A stretch of 40,832 nucleotides of DNA, taken from contig JAVCCP010000025.1 in the NCBI GenBank assembly GCA_030765405.1, forward strand, positions 1-40,832. The letters are read 5' to 3'. The first letter of the stretch is position 1; every line of letters starts with the position of its first letter. Both the position numbers and the translations under genes were made by a program. Source of the stretch: Candidatus Ancaeobacter aquaticus (GTDB lineage Bacteria; Auribacterota; Ancaeobacteria; Ancaeobacterales; Ancaeobacteraceae). The notes beneath the pieces are model-generated. The model saw only the letters and a program-made list of their open reading frames with translations, ran no database searches and had not been told where the DNA came from. Shown piece after piece: positions 27,737 through 37,540 of this stretch.

Positions 27737-28492
27737 CTATTTTTCATACTTAACTAACTGCACAAATGAATCGGCTTCCAGGCTTGCGCCACCGACAAGT
27801 GCTCCGTCAATACTGTCTTTAGCCATGAGCTCTGAAACATTAGATGGCTTAACACTGCCACCATACTGAATTCGTATCGAATCGGATACCGATTTATCAA
27901 ACATATCGCCAATAAGCGATCTGATGTATTGATGCACGTCTTGCGCTTGGTCAGGTGTCGCTGTTTTGCCGGTACCTATTGCCCATACCGGTTCATAGGC
28001 AATCACACATTTTACCATTTCTTCTTTTGTTAAGCCTGCAAGCGATTCAGTTACCTGAACCTTTAGAACCTCTTGCATACGGCCTTCTTCTCTTTCAGCT
28101 AAAACTTCCCCTACACATACTATTGGAGTTAATCCTTCAGCGAGTGCGGCTTTAATTTTCTTATTTACCGTCTCGTTCGTCTCCCCAAAATACTGTCTTC
28201 TCTCAGAATGTCCAATAATTACATAGGTTGCACCAGTATCTTTTATCTGAGAAGCAGATATTTCACCGGTAAACGCACCCTTTGGCTCCCAAAACATATT
28301 TTGAGCGCCGGAAGCGATATTACTTCCAGATAATGTTTTAGCAACTTCCCAAAGAGCGGTAAAACAGGGACATACTACTATATCCACATCATCAATACCA
28401 GTTAAATCATTTTTTAACTTCTCTACTAATTCTTTTGCTTCAGTAATGTTTTTATGAAGTTTCCAGTTTCCAGCTATTATTGGTTTTCTCAT
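27737..28492 (-). CDS. tpiA: Triosephosphate isomerase
   Basis: Interconverts the triose phosphates in glycolysis. The 251-residue TIM barrel keeps N9/K11 (GNWKLH), the general acid H95 (IGHSERR) and the catalytic E167 (AYEPVWAIGTG). The phosphate loop YGGSVKPSN is present. It is between pgk and secG in the glycolytic operon. Confidence 0.97.
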   Translation of the reverse strand: MRKPIIAGNWKLHKNITEAKELVEKLKNDLTGIDDVDIVVCPCFTALWEVAKTLSGSNIASGAQNMFWEPKGAFTGEISASQIKDTGATYVIIGHSERRQYFGETNETVNKKIKAALAEGLTPIVCVGEVLAEREEGRMQEVLKVQVTESLAGLTKEEMVKCVIAYEPVWAIGTGKTATPDQAQDVHQYIRSLIGDMFDKSVSDSIRIQYGGSVKPSNVSELMAKDSIDGALVGGASLEADSFVQLVKYEK

Positions 28493-28512
28493 ACTAATCC
28501 TTTCTATGGCAT

Positions 28513-29700
28513 TTACTTATCAGTCAACGCTTCAATTCCCGGAAGCGGTTTTCCTTCAAGGTATTCTAATGATGCTCCTCCACCTGTTGAAATATGGCTC
28601 ATCTTGTCTGCAAGACCAGACTTATTTACCGCTGACACAGAATCCCCACCACCAATAATGGATACACAGTCAGTCTCAGCAATGAGTCGTGCCACTTCAA
28701 ATGTCCCGAATGAAAAATCCTTTATTTCAAAAACGCCCAGAGGACCATTCCACAGAATAGTCTTCGCGCTCTTTATTTTCTCAGTATACAGTGCTATTGA
28801 TTCCGGCCCAACATCTACACCTATCATCCCATCAGCAATATCTTTGCCTACAATCTCAGATGGAACACCATCGGCAACTTCTTTTGCTACACGATGATCT
28901 ACCGGCAATATTATTTCAACATTCTTTACCTTCGCATCCTCAAGCGTTTTCTTTGCTATACCAAGCTTATCATCTTCTACAAGTGAGTTTCCGACTTTAA
29001 AACCCTGGCTTTTAAGGAATGTATACGCCATTGCCCCACCAATGATAATGGTATCAACTTTAGAAAGAAGATTTTCCAAAACGCCTATCTTCGACGACAC
29101 CTTTGCTCCACCAATAATCGCAAGAAACGGATGTGACGGGTTATTCACTGCTTCATCCAAGAAATCAATCTCTTTCCTTAAGAGGTATCCACAGGCGCAC
29201 TGCTCAAAATATTTTGTTACACCAACCATAGATGCATGTGCCCTATGAGAGGTACCAAACGCATCATTTACATATACATCACCGAGTCGTGCAAGCGATT
29301 TTGAAAACTCTTCATCGTTTTTCTTCTCGCCTTTATGAAATCTAAGATTTTCAAGTAGGATAACATCTCCATCTGCCATGTGTGATACTGCTTCTTCGAC
29401 TTCCGGACCAATACAATCATCAAGCTTTAAAACTTTTTTGCCGAGTAATTCTGATAGACGCGCGGCAACCGGATCCATTCTTAACTGTGAAAACATTTCT
29501 TCAGTCTTTGGATTGCCCAGATGACTCATAAGAACAGCTTTACCCCCATGATCGACAACATACTTTATTGTCGGTAACGCAGCCTTTATTCTTGTATCAT
29601 CTGTGATTTCACGTGCATCGTTAAGCGGCACATTAAAATCCACGCGGATTAATACACGTTTACCCGAATAGTCTATATCCTCAACAAAAAGTTTCTTCAT
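28513..29700 (-). CDS. pgk: Phosphoglycerate kinase
   Basis: Makes ATP and 3-phosphoglycerate from 1,3-bisphosphoglycerate. RVDFNVPL, LMSHLGNP and the C-terminal GGGDSVSAV and STGGGASLEYLEGKPLPG motifs are intact. The ATG at 29700 follows AAGGAG with 8-base spacing, giving 395 residues. A further 14 codons upstream are rejected for lack of homology. Confidence 0.97.
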   Translation of the reverse strand: MKKLFVEDIDYSGKRVLIRVDFNVPLNDAREITDDTRIKAALPTIKYVVDHGGKAVLMSHLGNPKTEEMFSQLRMDPVAARLSELLGKKVLKLDDCIGPEVEEAVSHMADGDVILLENLRFHKGEKKNDEEFSKSLARLGDVYVNDAFGTSHRAHASMVGVTKYFEQCACGYLLRKEIDFLDEAVNNPSHPFLAIIGGAKVSSKIGVLENLLSKVDTIIIGGAMAYTFLKSQGFKVGNSLVEDDKLGIAKKTLEDAKVKNVEIILPVDHRVAKEVADGVPSEIVGKDIADGMIGVDVGPESIALYTEKIKSAKTILWNGPLGVFEIKDFSFGTFEVARLIAETDCVSIIGGGDSVSAVNKSGLADKMSHISTGGGASLEYLEGKPLPGIEALTDK

Positions 29701-29735
29701 AGTAAAACTCCTTAGTCTATATGTCACAAGGCAAC

Positions 29736-29771
29736 AGACCACAGCCCTAAATTTTATAAGATCTGTGGTCT
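29736..29771 (-). other. Intergenic hairpin between gap and pgk
   Basis: 9-base perfect arms AGACCACAG/CTGTGGTCT enclose 18 bases. Without a following T-tract it is more likely a processing or attenuation element than a terminator. Confidence 0.55.
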
Positions 29772-29791
29772 CTCGTCTTAATCTTGATTTA

Positions 29792-30817
<1,026 letters not shown>

Positions 30818-30890
30818 TTATTTATATTCATGTTTTTATGTTTTATTTAAACAACGACTTTTTCATATGGTTACAACAAATTAAGCTATC

Positions 30891-30919
30891 AATTTTATTG
30901 ATTCATTATGCCTTGTCAA
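30891..30919 (-). promoter_or_regulatory. Promoter of the gap operon
   Basis: On the minus strand there is a perfect -35 TTGACA (30914-30919), a 17-base spacer and a -10 AAAATT (30891-30896), about 95 bases before gap. The -10 is weaker than consensus. Confidence 0.6.
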
Positions 30920-30985
30920 GCGATTTTCTTTTAATTATACTAATATATTGTAAAAGTAGTATATATTAATATCGAAAAATAGTGC

Positions 30986-30991
30986 TATAAT
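30986..30991 (+). promoter_or_regulatory. -10 box of the kinase gene
   Basis: A perfect TATAAT lies 22 bases before the kinase start. No good -35 is at 17 bases, where the sequence is AT-rich. The leader is short and ends in AAAGGGAGTTATCAATG, a good ribosome site. Confidence 0.5.
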
Positions 30992-31013
30992 ACCGTTATA
31001 AAGGGAGTTATCA

Positions 31014-32243
31014 ATGAATCAGGATAACAATTCAAATGATCAGGATAAAACCGTTTATTTGGATAATATTAATAAAGACCAGAAATCCCTTATCGGCTCA
31101 CGGTTAGGTGAATTTGAAATAACGAGAGAGATTAACCGGGGGGGTATGGGCGTCGTGTATGAAGCGTACCAAAAAAACTTGAAAAGGTCCGCCGCAGTAA
31201 AAGTTCTCCCTAAATCTTTCGCCAATCAAAAAACGTTTGTCGACCGTTTTCACAAAGAAGCTGAAGTGCTTGGTTCGCTATCCCACCCACATATCGTGCC
31301 AATTTACAACTTCGGTGCCGTAAATGACATCTATTACTTTGCAATGGAATACATTAAAGGCCCCACACTTTCAGAAGTGCTAACACATAAGAAAACACTC
31401 ACGCAAGTCGTTGATGAATCTGAAGCAATTAACATAATAAAGCAAGTCGCGTTAGGCATCAATTACGCTCACCATAAAGGCATTATACATCGAGATATTA
31501 AACCGGGAAACATCTTGATGGATGAAAGCGGTAGAGCCCGCATTGCAGATTTTGGTTTGGTAAAACTGCAGGCACTTGGCGCCGGAAAAGATACAACTCC
31601 GCTTATGGGAACGCCGCTGTATATGTCCCCCGAACAAGCACAAGGACGTGAAATTGACTACCGGAGCGATATATATTCACTTGGCTGTGTGTTATATGAA
31701 CTTTTGACTAACACACCACCGTTTGTCGATAAAACGCTTAAACAGCTTATACGAAAAATTGAAAACGATAACCCCGCGCCGCCCGTATCACTCGCTCCCT
31801 CAACACCTTTGCTTCTTAATAATATCGTACTCAAAATGATCGAGAAGAATCCTGATCATAGATATCAATCACTTGATGAATTTCTCACTATCATTGATCG
31901 GTACGAAAAAGGCCTCTTGCACATTGATCTTCCAAGAGAAAATGAGGACACACCGAAAAAAACAAAGAAAAAATCCTCAAAGCATTCAGTTCCTTATATA
32001 ATTATTGCCGGAATCATCATAGTCGGAATCAGCGTATATTTTTTCGTTGTTCCAGCTATAAAAAACATTTACTACAAAGAATGGGCAGAGATGAAACTTA
32101 ACATTGCCGATAATTATAGAAACAACAGACTATATAAGCCCGCACTTAAGATCTATGAAAAAATAGTAAGAAAGGTACCCACAAGCACATCAGGAAAAGC
32201 GGCTCAGAAGAAAATAGAAGCTATTCGGAAAAGGATGAATTAA
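31014..32243 (+). CDS. Membrane-anchored Ser/Thr protein kinase
   Basis: A Hanks-type kinase of 409 residues. The ATP loop is NRGGMGVVYE near residue 41, the catalytic lysine is K63 and the catalytic loop is HRDIKPGN (159-166). The metal-binding DFG is at 179-181, and SPEQ replaces APE at 205. A lysine-rich juxtamembrane segment leads to one membrane helix (about 326-349). A C-terminal region of about 60 residues outside the membrane looks like a single TPR-type helical pair (YRNNRLYKPALKIYEKIVRK). Substrates and signal are not known. It is transcribed away from gap and appears to be a single-gene unit ending in a strong hairpin. Confidence 0.92.
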   Translation: MNQDNNSNDQDKTVYLDNINKDQKSLIGSRLGEFEITREINRGGMGVVYEAYQKNLKRSAAVKVLPKSFANQKTFVDRFHKEAEVLGSLSHPHIVPIYNFGAVNDIYYFAMEYIKGPTLSEVLTHKKTLTQVVDESEAINIIKQVALGINYAHHKGIIHRDIKPGNILMDESGRARIADFGLVKLQALGAGKDTTPLMGTPLYMSPEQAQGREIDYRSDIYSLGCVLYELLTNTPPFVDKTLKQLIRKIENDNPAPPVSLAPSTPLLLNNIVLKMIEKNPDHRYQSLDEFLTIIDRYEKGLLHIDLPRENEDTPKKTKKKSSKHSVPYIIIAGIIIVGISVYFFVVPAIKNIYYKEWAEMKLNIADNYRNNRLYKPALKIYEKIVRKVPTSTSGKAAQKKIEAIRKRMN

Positions 32244-32270
32244 GTATCCTATCCCCTTAATTCCCTGGCT

Positions 32271-32305
32271 AAATAGATATTGCACCCTGGGTGCAATATC
32301 TATTT
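32271..32305. terminator. Strong hairpin after the kinase gene
   Basis: 17-base perfect arms (AAATAGATATTGCACCC/GGGTGCAATATCTATTT) are separated by a single T, ending 62 bases past the kinase stop. The last bases of the arm supply a T-rich tract on either strand, so it may work bidirectionally. Confidence 0.75.
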
Positions 32306-32446
32306 ATGTGTCCAATGGGATACAATTGACAGGGCTTAGAAATAACACGCGCTTTGGGGATATAGTTTCCCCTTCGAGGATCAAATCCTTGGAAACGCTA
32401 CGAGTTTACTAAAGGCGACTCTCTATAAAATACCTACCCTTTAATC
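32306..32446. other. Intergenic space between the kinase and the island
   Basis: No gene is supported. A weak inverted repeat GTTTCC...GGAAAC with AGGAT/ATCCT inside lies near 32366-32396. The lipoprotein pseudogene begins at its right edge. Confidence 0.4.
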
Positions 32447-32992
32447 CTACAGCAGCCCTAAAAATTTTTCTTTCTTTTTGTCTTTGAATAAATCTTCCAG
32501 CAGCGTATCAACCGCTTTACTTATAGAATCATCTATCATCTTCTTCGGCTGATTATCGTCGTAGGCAAACGTTGACGGAGGGGTAAATCTTGTTTCAATT
32601 CTATTATTCCACAATATCTTACCGCTTTTCACATCCTGAAGATAGAGCCGTATTTGAACATAGCAGTTTGAGAGTTTCGGCGGAATATTAGCGCCCGGGC
32701 CCGATCCCATATCGTTGCTGTAGAAAACATACTTGCTAATCCCCGATGAATCTGGGAATCCTTTTTCGTATCCCTGTTGATACACAAACGCGCCCGATCC
32801 TTCAGCGAGTCCGCCAACAAGTACCGCGAGCCACCCGTTTATGGGTTTTAAACTCTTCGTTTCATTAAAACCATATTCAATAATCTATCCACGGATAATT
32901 TTATCAGCTCCCAGTGTCTTGCCTATTTCTCTTACCTTGCCTTTCGAGAGACCGACTTTCACACCGTCTAAGACCTTGTTATCGCCAAAATC
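32447..32992 (-). pseudogene. CsgG-like lipoprotein, 3' remnant (copy 1)
   Basis: It encodes the C-terminal part of the same protein whose N-terminal part is at 39929-40693. The match begins at FGDNKVLDGVKVGLSKGK and continues to the protein's C-terminus (...LLEDLFKDKKKEKFLGLL). The N-terminus is missing, and an in-frame TAG at 32885-32887 replaces a glutamine codon (CAG in copy 2), so it is broken twice. About 338 bases align with copy 2 at roughly nine in ten identical by eye. An extra codon (YVFYSN against YVYSN) also differs. Confidence 0.85.
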
Positions 32993-33215
32993 CTTCGATA
33001 TAGAAAGAAGGTATAATAAATATTCTATCGCCTCTTTGTCCATCGGCTTTAAAATTAATTCCGCCGTAGACTATTGAATTGCTTAAGTATTCCCTGCTTA
33101 CCGTAATAGTAAAATCTTCTATACACCAACCAGAATCTACTGAGGACATGTTTCCTACTTGTCTATCAATTAAATCAAAATTTAATTTATTACCATCAAT
33201 GTCGTAGGCACTACT
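32979..33215 (-). pseudogene. Remnant of an unidentified reading frame
   Basis: About 78 sense codons run between a TAG at 33216-33218 and a TAA at 32979-32981, with no start codon near the 5' end. The translation is protein-like (DIDGNKLNFDLIDRQVGN, SGWCIEDFTITVSREYLSN, then FIIPSFYIEGFWR). Its end lies in the join with the lipoprotein copy 1, in a different frame. I do not recognise the family. It is probably a gene fragment left by a rearrangement. Confidence 0.4.
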
Positions 33216-33222
33216 CTAAACC

Positions 33223-33429
33223 ATGGAAAAACTACTGACAATACAACAATTAAGTGACCTACTTCAGGTAAGTATAAAGACCATTTATCAATGGACTCAT
33301 ACTGATTTCATCCCACACTATAAACTACCAAAAGGAGTGCGTTTCAAGACGGTTGAGGTTGAACGCTGGCTAGAAAGAAGGAAAAGAAAAGGCAGGAGCA
33401 CTTACCACTTGAATATTCCTCTCAAATAA
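33223..33429 (+). CDS. AlpA/excisionase-type helix-turn-helix protein
   Basis: A 68-residue DNA-binding protein of the MerR-like excisionase group: LLTIQQLSDLLQVSIKTIYQWTH forms the HTH, and FIPHYKLPKGVRFKTVEVERWLERRKR the wing. Such proteins are excisionases or activators in integrated elements. It is the only plus-strand gene of the island and faces the helicase operon. There is no clear ribosome site, so the ATG at 33223 is by position only. Confidence 0.82.
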   Translation: MEKLLTIQQLSDLLQVSIKTIYQWTHTDFIPHYKLPKGVRFKTVEVERWLERRKRKGRSTYHLNIPLK

Positions 33430-33487
33430 TAACGACCCGTAGATTATGCTAGCTATTTTCTTTTTCCAGCGCTGCCAGTACATTACT
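33430..33487. other. Convergent gap between the HTH and coiled-coil genes
   Basis: 58 bases containing GCTAGC near 33450 and TTTTCTTTTTCC. No recognisable hairpin terminator separates the convergent genes. Confidence 0.35.
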
Positions 33488-33811
33488 TTAACGTTTCAGA
33501 AAGAAAAAAACAACTTGCAACACAATTGCTATCCCGATGGCTCCGGTCAAAATATAAGTCATTCTTTCAATATTCTTTAGTCTTTCAAATATTTTACTGC
33601 TGCCGATCTGATTTATCGTTTGAATAATCTGATGGCTCTCTTCAGAAAGCTTTTGAGTGCTTTCAATAAAAGTTAAAAGTTTTACACTAGCTTTTTGTAA
33701 TTCGTCTTTAGCTTCCTGATAAGAACCTACCTGTTGATGAAGTGCCTCAAGATTGCTCACCAACTCCTGTGCACGTTCCTCAATTTTGATTATTTCATGT
33801 TCTGTAGACAT
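33488..33811 (-). CDS. Small coiled-coil protein with C-terminal membrane anchor
   Basis: 107 residues. Residues 1-80 are highly charged, with heptad-like leucines and glutamines (IEERAQELVSNLEALHQQ, ASVKLLTFIESTQKL), so a long coiled coil is likely. Residues about 86-105 form one membrane helix (ILTGAIGIAIVLQVVFFF) ending in LKR, so the protein is tail-anchored with its body in the cytoplasm. It follows the helicase gene by 11 bases with an AGGTGG site, so the two are co-transcribed. I do not recognise a named family. It could tether the helicase-nuclease or act as a membrane effector. Confidence 0.78.
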   Translation of the reverse strand: MSTEHEIIKIEERAQELVSNLEALHQQVGSYQEAKDELQKASVKLLTFIESTQKLSEESHQIIQTINQIGSSKIFERLKNIERMTYILTGAIGIAIVLQVVFFFLKR

Positions 33812-33822
33812 ATATTTACCAC

Positions 33823-36800
33823 CTATGAATTAAAGATTTGTACTGCTTTATTGGAAATCTGATTAAACAAACAAACTGCTGGAACAAATATCATATTTTC
33901 ATCAGCGTCTCCGTTGTTGATTAAGGCCTTTAAAAACTCACGGTCATCTAATGATTCAATTAACAATACTACATAATCATCATATATCAAAGTGCTGCGA
34001 TTGTAAATCCTCCCCAACAACCATGTCAAAATATCATAGAGTGTATTTTTTGGAATCCGATATTTAGAAACCGCAAAATCACACGCCGCTTCAATATTCT
34101 GAAATGCAAGTTCATAATCCGGATTAATGCAATATGTTTCGGAAAGAGCACGCAACATAAGCAACCCTGGATGATCCGGGTATGATTCAAGATACCTTGA
34201 AACCTGACCACGAATTTCCGCAGAGTCACGAGGAGACCTCACTCCCCCAATTGCTTCTCCTGACTCTGCTATAACCCCACCATCAAAAATAATTTTGAGA
34301 TTTGTGAAAGAGCCAACATCATCCAATACTTGTTGAATTTCTTCCGAGTATGTTGTTTCGAGATAGCGCAGTATCCTATCCCTTATGAAATCGTCCTGAT
34401 TACTACCAGCTGAAACTGCCGCCTCCGCCATGGAAAGAATCTCACGAAATGCGCGCCTGCGGCCTTTCTCAATTGTGTCATAGATGAAACCAATAAGAAT
34501 TTTTGCCGCCTGCTGAACAAAATCGGTAAAAGGTAAATCCTTATACTCTAGGATTTTGATATATTCTTGTGCTACACGCCCCCGATTATACCCCTCAACA
34601 TAACGACAAAAATGCTCGATGACTTGATCCTTGGTCACACCAGAAAGTACAAGGCAAAAATCTTTCGCAGGATAATCAATTGTGTAATCACTAACAACAC
34701 CAAGCAACAGCAGGCGGTGTACGCCTTTCTCAATATTTCCTCGATTATTGTTCTTAAATACTATATTTACTTTTCTTGCCGTCTCAAAATCACCAATTCC
34801 TTTCATTATGTTATGAATATCGGTGAGTTCTTTATCTACGCCACGGAATGCATTCAAATGAAACCAAAGCGCGCGAGTAACATCGTCATCGGTATCCCAG
34901 TCACGCTCTTTTTCTATTATATTATTGAGCTCGTCAATGGTAGCATCCGGATGCAATAGTTTCTTTGTCCTTTCTTTGAAATCATTTGAAAGGAGCAAAA
35001 TACTCTGGGCAGTTTTCCTATCACGTCCAGCTCGCCCAGCTTCTTGATAAAAAGATTCTATAGAACTGGGAAGGCCAATGTGAATGGTATATCTAATATT
35101 GGGTTTGTCTATCCCCATGCCAAATGATTTTGTCGCAACTAGGATCGGATATTTGTTGTTTTTAAAATCGCTTGCATTTTGACGTTTCAATTGTGCCCAA
35201 TTTATTCCAGCAGATAATCCTTTAGGTTTTTTTCCACTATAATATCTTACTTCCACACCAAGCATTGAAAGCACTCGTGTGTTTTCAACAACTCCGTAAG
35301 AACCACCCGCCCAAGGGCAGAATACTATGCCGCAATTTGTTTTTTCATTTTGTATGCGATAGAAACTTCCGAATGATGAAAACAATACATTTGGAAGATA
35401 CTGTTGAAACACCGAACGCATAACATTTGCTTTTTGATCTGATTTACATTCAAACACTCCAAAATGCAGTTCTTTTCTATTAAAGGTTTCTGGGGTTATA
35501 ATTGCCTCAAAATCTTTTATTTGCAACTCACGCAATACATCGCGTAATACAGCGTTTGAAGCTGTCCCTGTAAGCGCCAATAGTGGAGGTACTCTTCCAT
35601 GTGATTTACAATACTCTCTAGTTGTTCTCCCAATATTTAAATATGCCGTGCGAAAATCGTGACCCCATTCGGAAACGCAATGTGCCTCATCAATTGCGAT
35701 CAATGCAATGGGAACATTAACTGTTAGCGCTTTAAGGTTATTGCGATATTCATCACTCTGTAATCGTTCGGGGGCAACATAACAAAATATATATTCTCCC
35801 CTAGAAAACGCTTGAATTAACTGTGAACGAATAGGTCCCTCAGTCTGACTGGTAATTCCCTCGACTCTATCTATACCGCAACGAAATAGATTCTCTTTTT
35901 GGTCATCAATCAATGCAGTAATGGGATCAATTACAACCGTTACACCAGGTAAAACCAAAGACGCTAATTGAAAAGCTATTGATTTACCTGCTCCGGTAGG
36001 AAGCAAAACTACTGCGTCCTTTCCTTCTAAAGCCCTAAGAATTGCCTCAAACTGCCCCTCAAGAAAAGTTTCAAATCTAAATATATAGTGTAAGAAGTAT
36101 TGTAATATTGTCTCCTGTGGTTCGACAATCTGAATACCAGAGGTTCTTTCCTCGCTATGCGCAATAGTATAAGGAAACGTGATATCCTGAATCACAAAAC
36201 GAGCACCTTTCGTGCATTGATTTTCATCAAAAGTAATTATCACACCATCCACTGCACTAGGCTGCGTAGTAACAGTAGCAGATATATTACTAAAGTCATT
36301 GTCCACGCCATAAAGCGCACAAAAGTTGTGCATTAGTTCCAATAAGTCAGCCATAGCTGCTTCTATAATTATATCGGTTTCATGTTTCTCAAATGTTACC
36401 GAATTAGAGTCAAAATAAATGGTTACTTTGCCTTGATTAAGTGGCAACGAGCCAGCAATTAAGGCCTCAATAACCGTCATTTGAAATTGATAAGCCAGCT
36501 TGATTGCAAGCAAATATTTATCAGTAGCGGAAATAGAATTAATTATTTCTATTTTACTACCGTCAAGCGCATTGATAAGTTCTTGGAAATTAACACCGGC
36601 ATCGTCCGCTAATTCTTGATTGGTAATTCTGATAGATTGAAAACCTTTATTTTGCAAGAGCATGTTTCGGTTGTCATCACGGGATTGATGGCTATCATGT
36701 CCTGGATCGTCTATCTCAACAATGAACGATTTTGTTGGGGTTGTAATTAGAAAATCAGCTTGCTGATAAACAAACGGGTCTGCACTATTCTGATCCCCCA

Positions 36801-37509
36801 CCAAGCTAAAAAACTGCACCTGCGGTATGACAAATTTCTTATAGTAGGGCCCCAAATACTTATGTAAAACATCTTCATAAAAATACTTCTCCGGCGTTTT
36901 GTTGCTAAATATCGATTGTGCTTTTCCATCAAACTGTGCCGTGGTATTCTGGTTTGGATTAATTAAAGCGAGATAGTGCATTAGATCTATATTTGAAGCA
37001 TCAAACTCGCATGGAGAAAATGCATTCCGCAAGCTTGCTTCAAGAGTGGGAGATAGAAGCGTAAGTCTTCCGCGCGTTAATATCTTTTTAGCAGCAAGTA
37101 ATACTTGCCTATCCCTTGCTGACACTTCGCTTGTTATTGATTCAGGAAAATCAACGCGCCACTGCCCATAAAACCCAACCTGGTCTCTAGCAATCTCGCC
37201 TTTATTAATAAGATCCAGCAACTCTTTTGCAACTGCTATATTCTGGAAAAAAAGGGAACGGTAGGTCTCAAATCGTTCTCGCGCATTCAATATAACGGGC
37301 GGGCGAGTAAGCTTGTCTTGTGACTCGAGTAGCTGTTCTCCAGCAACCTGCGGCTGTTCATCATCTCCAATATTAACAATAACTCCCCTACATGTAGTTC
37401 TCCAGTTTGGACAACCATAAAATTGTCGACCAGCATAACGGCCCTGTCGCGATGTTTTTAATAACATCGTCGCTCCGCATTTTGGACATTTTGGTGTTTC
37501 TATAATCAT
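33823..37509 (-). CDS. Zinc-ribbon / PD-(D/E)XK-like nuclease / RecQ-type helicase fusion
   Basis: A protein of 1228 residues. Residues 5-45 are a topoisomerase-type zinc ribbon (C8, C11, C33, C40). Residues about 210-300 look like a PD-(D/E)XK/VSR-type nuclease: YEDVLHKYLGPYYKKFVIPQ, then D252 in ADFLI, E265 and D267 in IVEIDDPGHDSH, and R277/R281. Residues about 480-850 are a RecQ SF2 helicase: Walker A LLPTGAGKS (502-510), DEAH at 607-610 in the RecQ form IDEAHCVSEWGHDFR, TGTAS (647-651), SFGMGIDKPNIR (795-806) and QEAGRAGRD (822-830). Winged-helix-like and helical regions follow, with no obvious HRDC domain. House-keeping RecQ has about 600 residues and no nuclease, so this is probably a defence or mobile-element protein. 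Confidence 0.88.
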   Translation of the reverse strand: MIIETPKCPKCGATMLLKTSRQGRYAGRQFYGCPNWRTTCRGVIVNIGDDEQPQVAGEQLLESQDKLTRPPVILNARERFETYRSLFFQNIAVAKELLDLINKGEIARDQVGFYGQWRVDFPESITSEVSARDRQVLLAAKKILTRGRLTLLSPTLEASLRNAFSPCEFDASNIDLMHYLALINPNQNTTAQFDGKAQSIFSNKTPEKYFYEDVLHKYLGPYYKKFVIPQVQFFSLVGDQNSADPFVYQQADFLITTPTKSFIVEIDDPGHDSHQSRDDNRNMLLQNKGFQSIRITNQELADDAGVNFQELINALDGSKIEIINSISATDKYLLAIKLAYQFQMTVIEALIAGSLPLNQGKVTIYFDSNSVTFEKHETDIIIEAAMADLLELMHNFCALYGVDNDFSNISATVTTQPSAVDGVIITFDENQCTKGARFVIQDITFPYTIAHSEERTSGIQIVEPQETILQYFLHYIFRFETFLEGQFEAILRALEGKDAVVLLPTGAGKSIAFQLASLVLPGVTVVIDPITALIDDQKENLFRCGIDRVEGITSQTEGPIRSQLIQAFSRGEYIFCYVAPERLQSDEYRNNLKALTVNVPIALIAIDEAHCVSEWGHDFRTAYLNIGRTTREYCKSHGRVPPLLALTGTASNAVLRDVLRELQIKDFEAIITPETFNRKELHFGVFECKSDQKANVMRSVFQQYLPNVLFSSFGSFYRIQNEKTNCGIVFCPWAGGSYGVVENTRVLSMLGVEVRYYSGKKPKGLSAGINWAQLKRQNASDFKNNKYPILVATKSFGMGIDKPNIRYTIHIGLPSSIESFYQEAGRAGRDRKTAQSILLLSNDFKERTKKLLHPDATIDELNNIIEKERDWDTDDDVTRALWFHLNAFRGVDKELTDIHNIMKGIGDFETARKVNIVFKNNNRGNIEKGVHRLLLLGVVSDYTIDYPAKDFCLVLSGVTKDQVIEHFCRYVEGYNRGRVAQEYIKILEYKDLPFTDFVQQAAKILIGFIYDTIEKGRRRAFREILSMAEAAVSAGSNQDDFIRDRILRYLETTYSEEIQQVLDDVGSFTNLKIIFDGGVIAESGEAIGGVRSPRDSAEIRGQVSRYLESYPDHPGLLMLRALSETYCINPDYELAFQNIEAACDFAVSKYRIPKNTLYDILTWLLGRIYNRSTLIYDDYVVLLIESLDDREFLKALINNGDADENMIFVPAVCLFNQISNKAVQIFNS

Positions 37510-37540
37510 ATTATTCCGACAAATTTTTATACTACTCTTA

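Noticed and set aside
32447-32785. Independent small gene for the lipoprotein C-terminus
   Set aside because: It is the 3' end of a longer gene with an upstream in-frame TAG, as the comparison with copy 2 shows.
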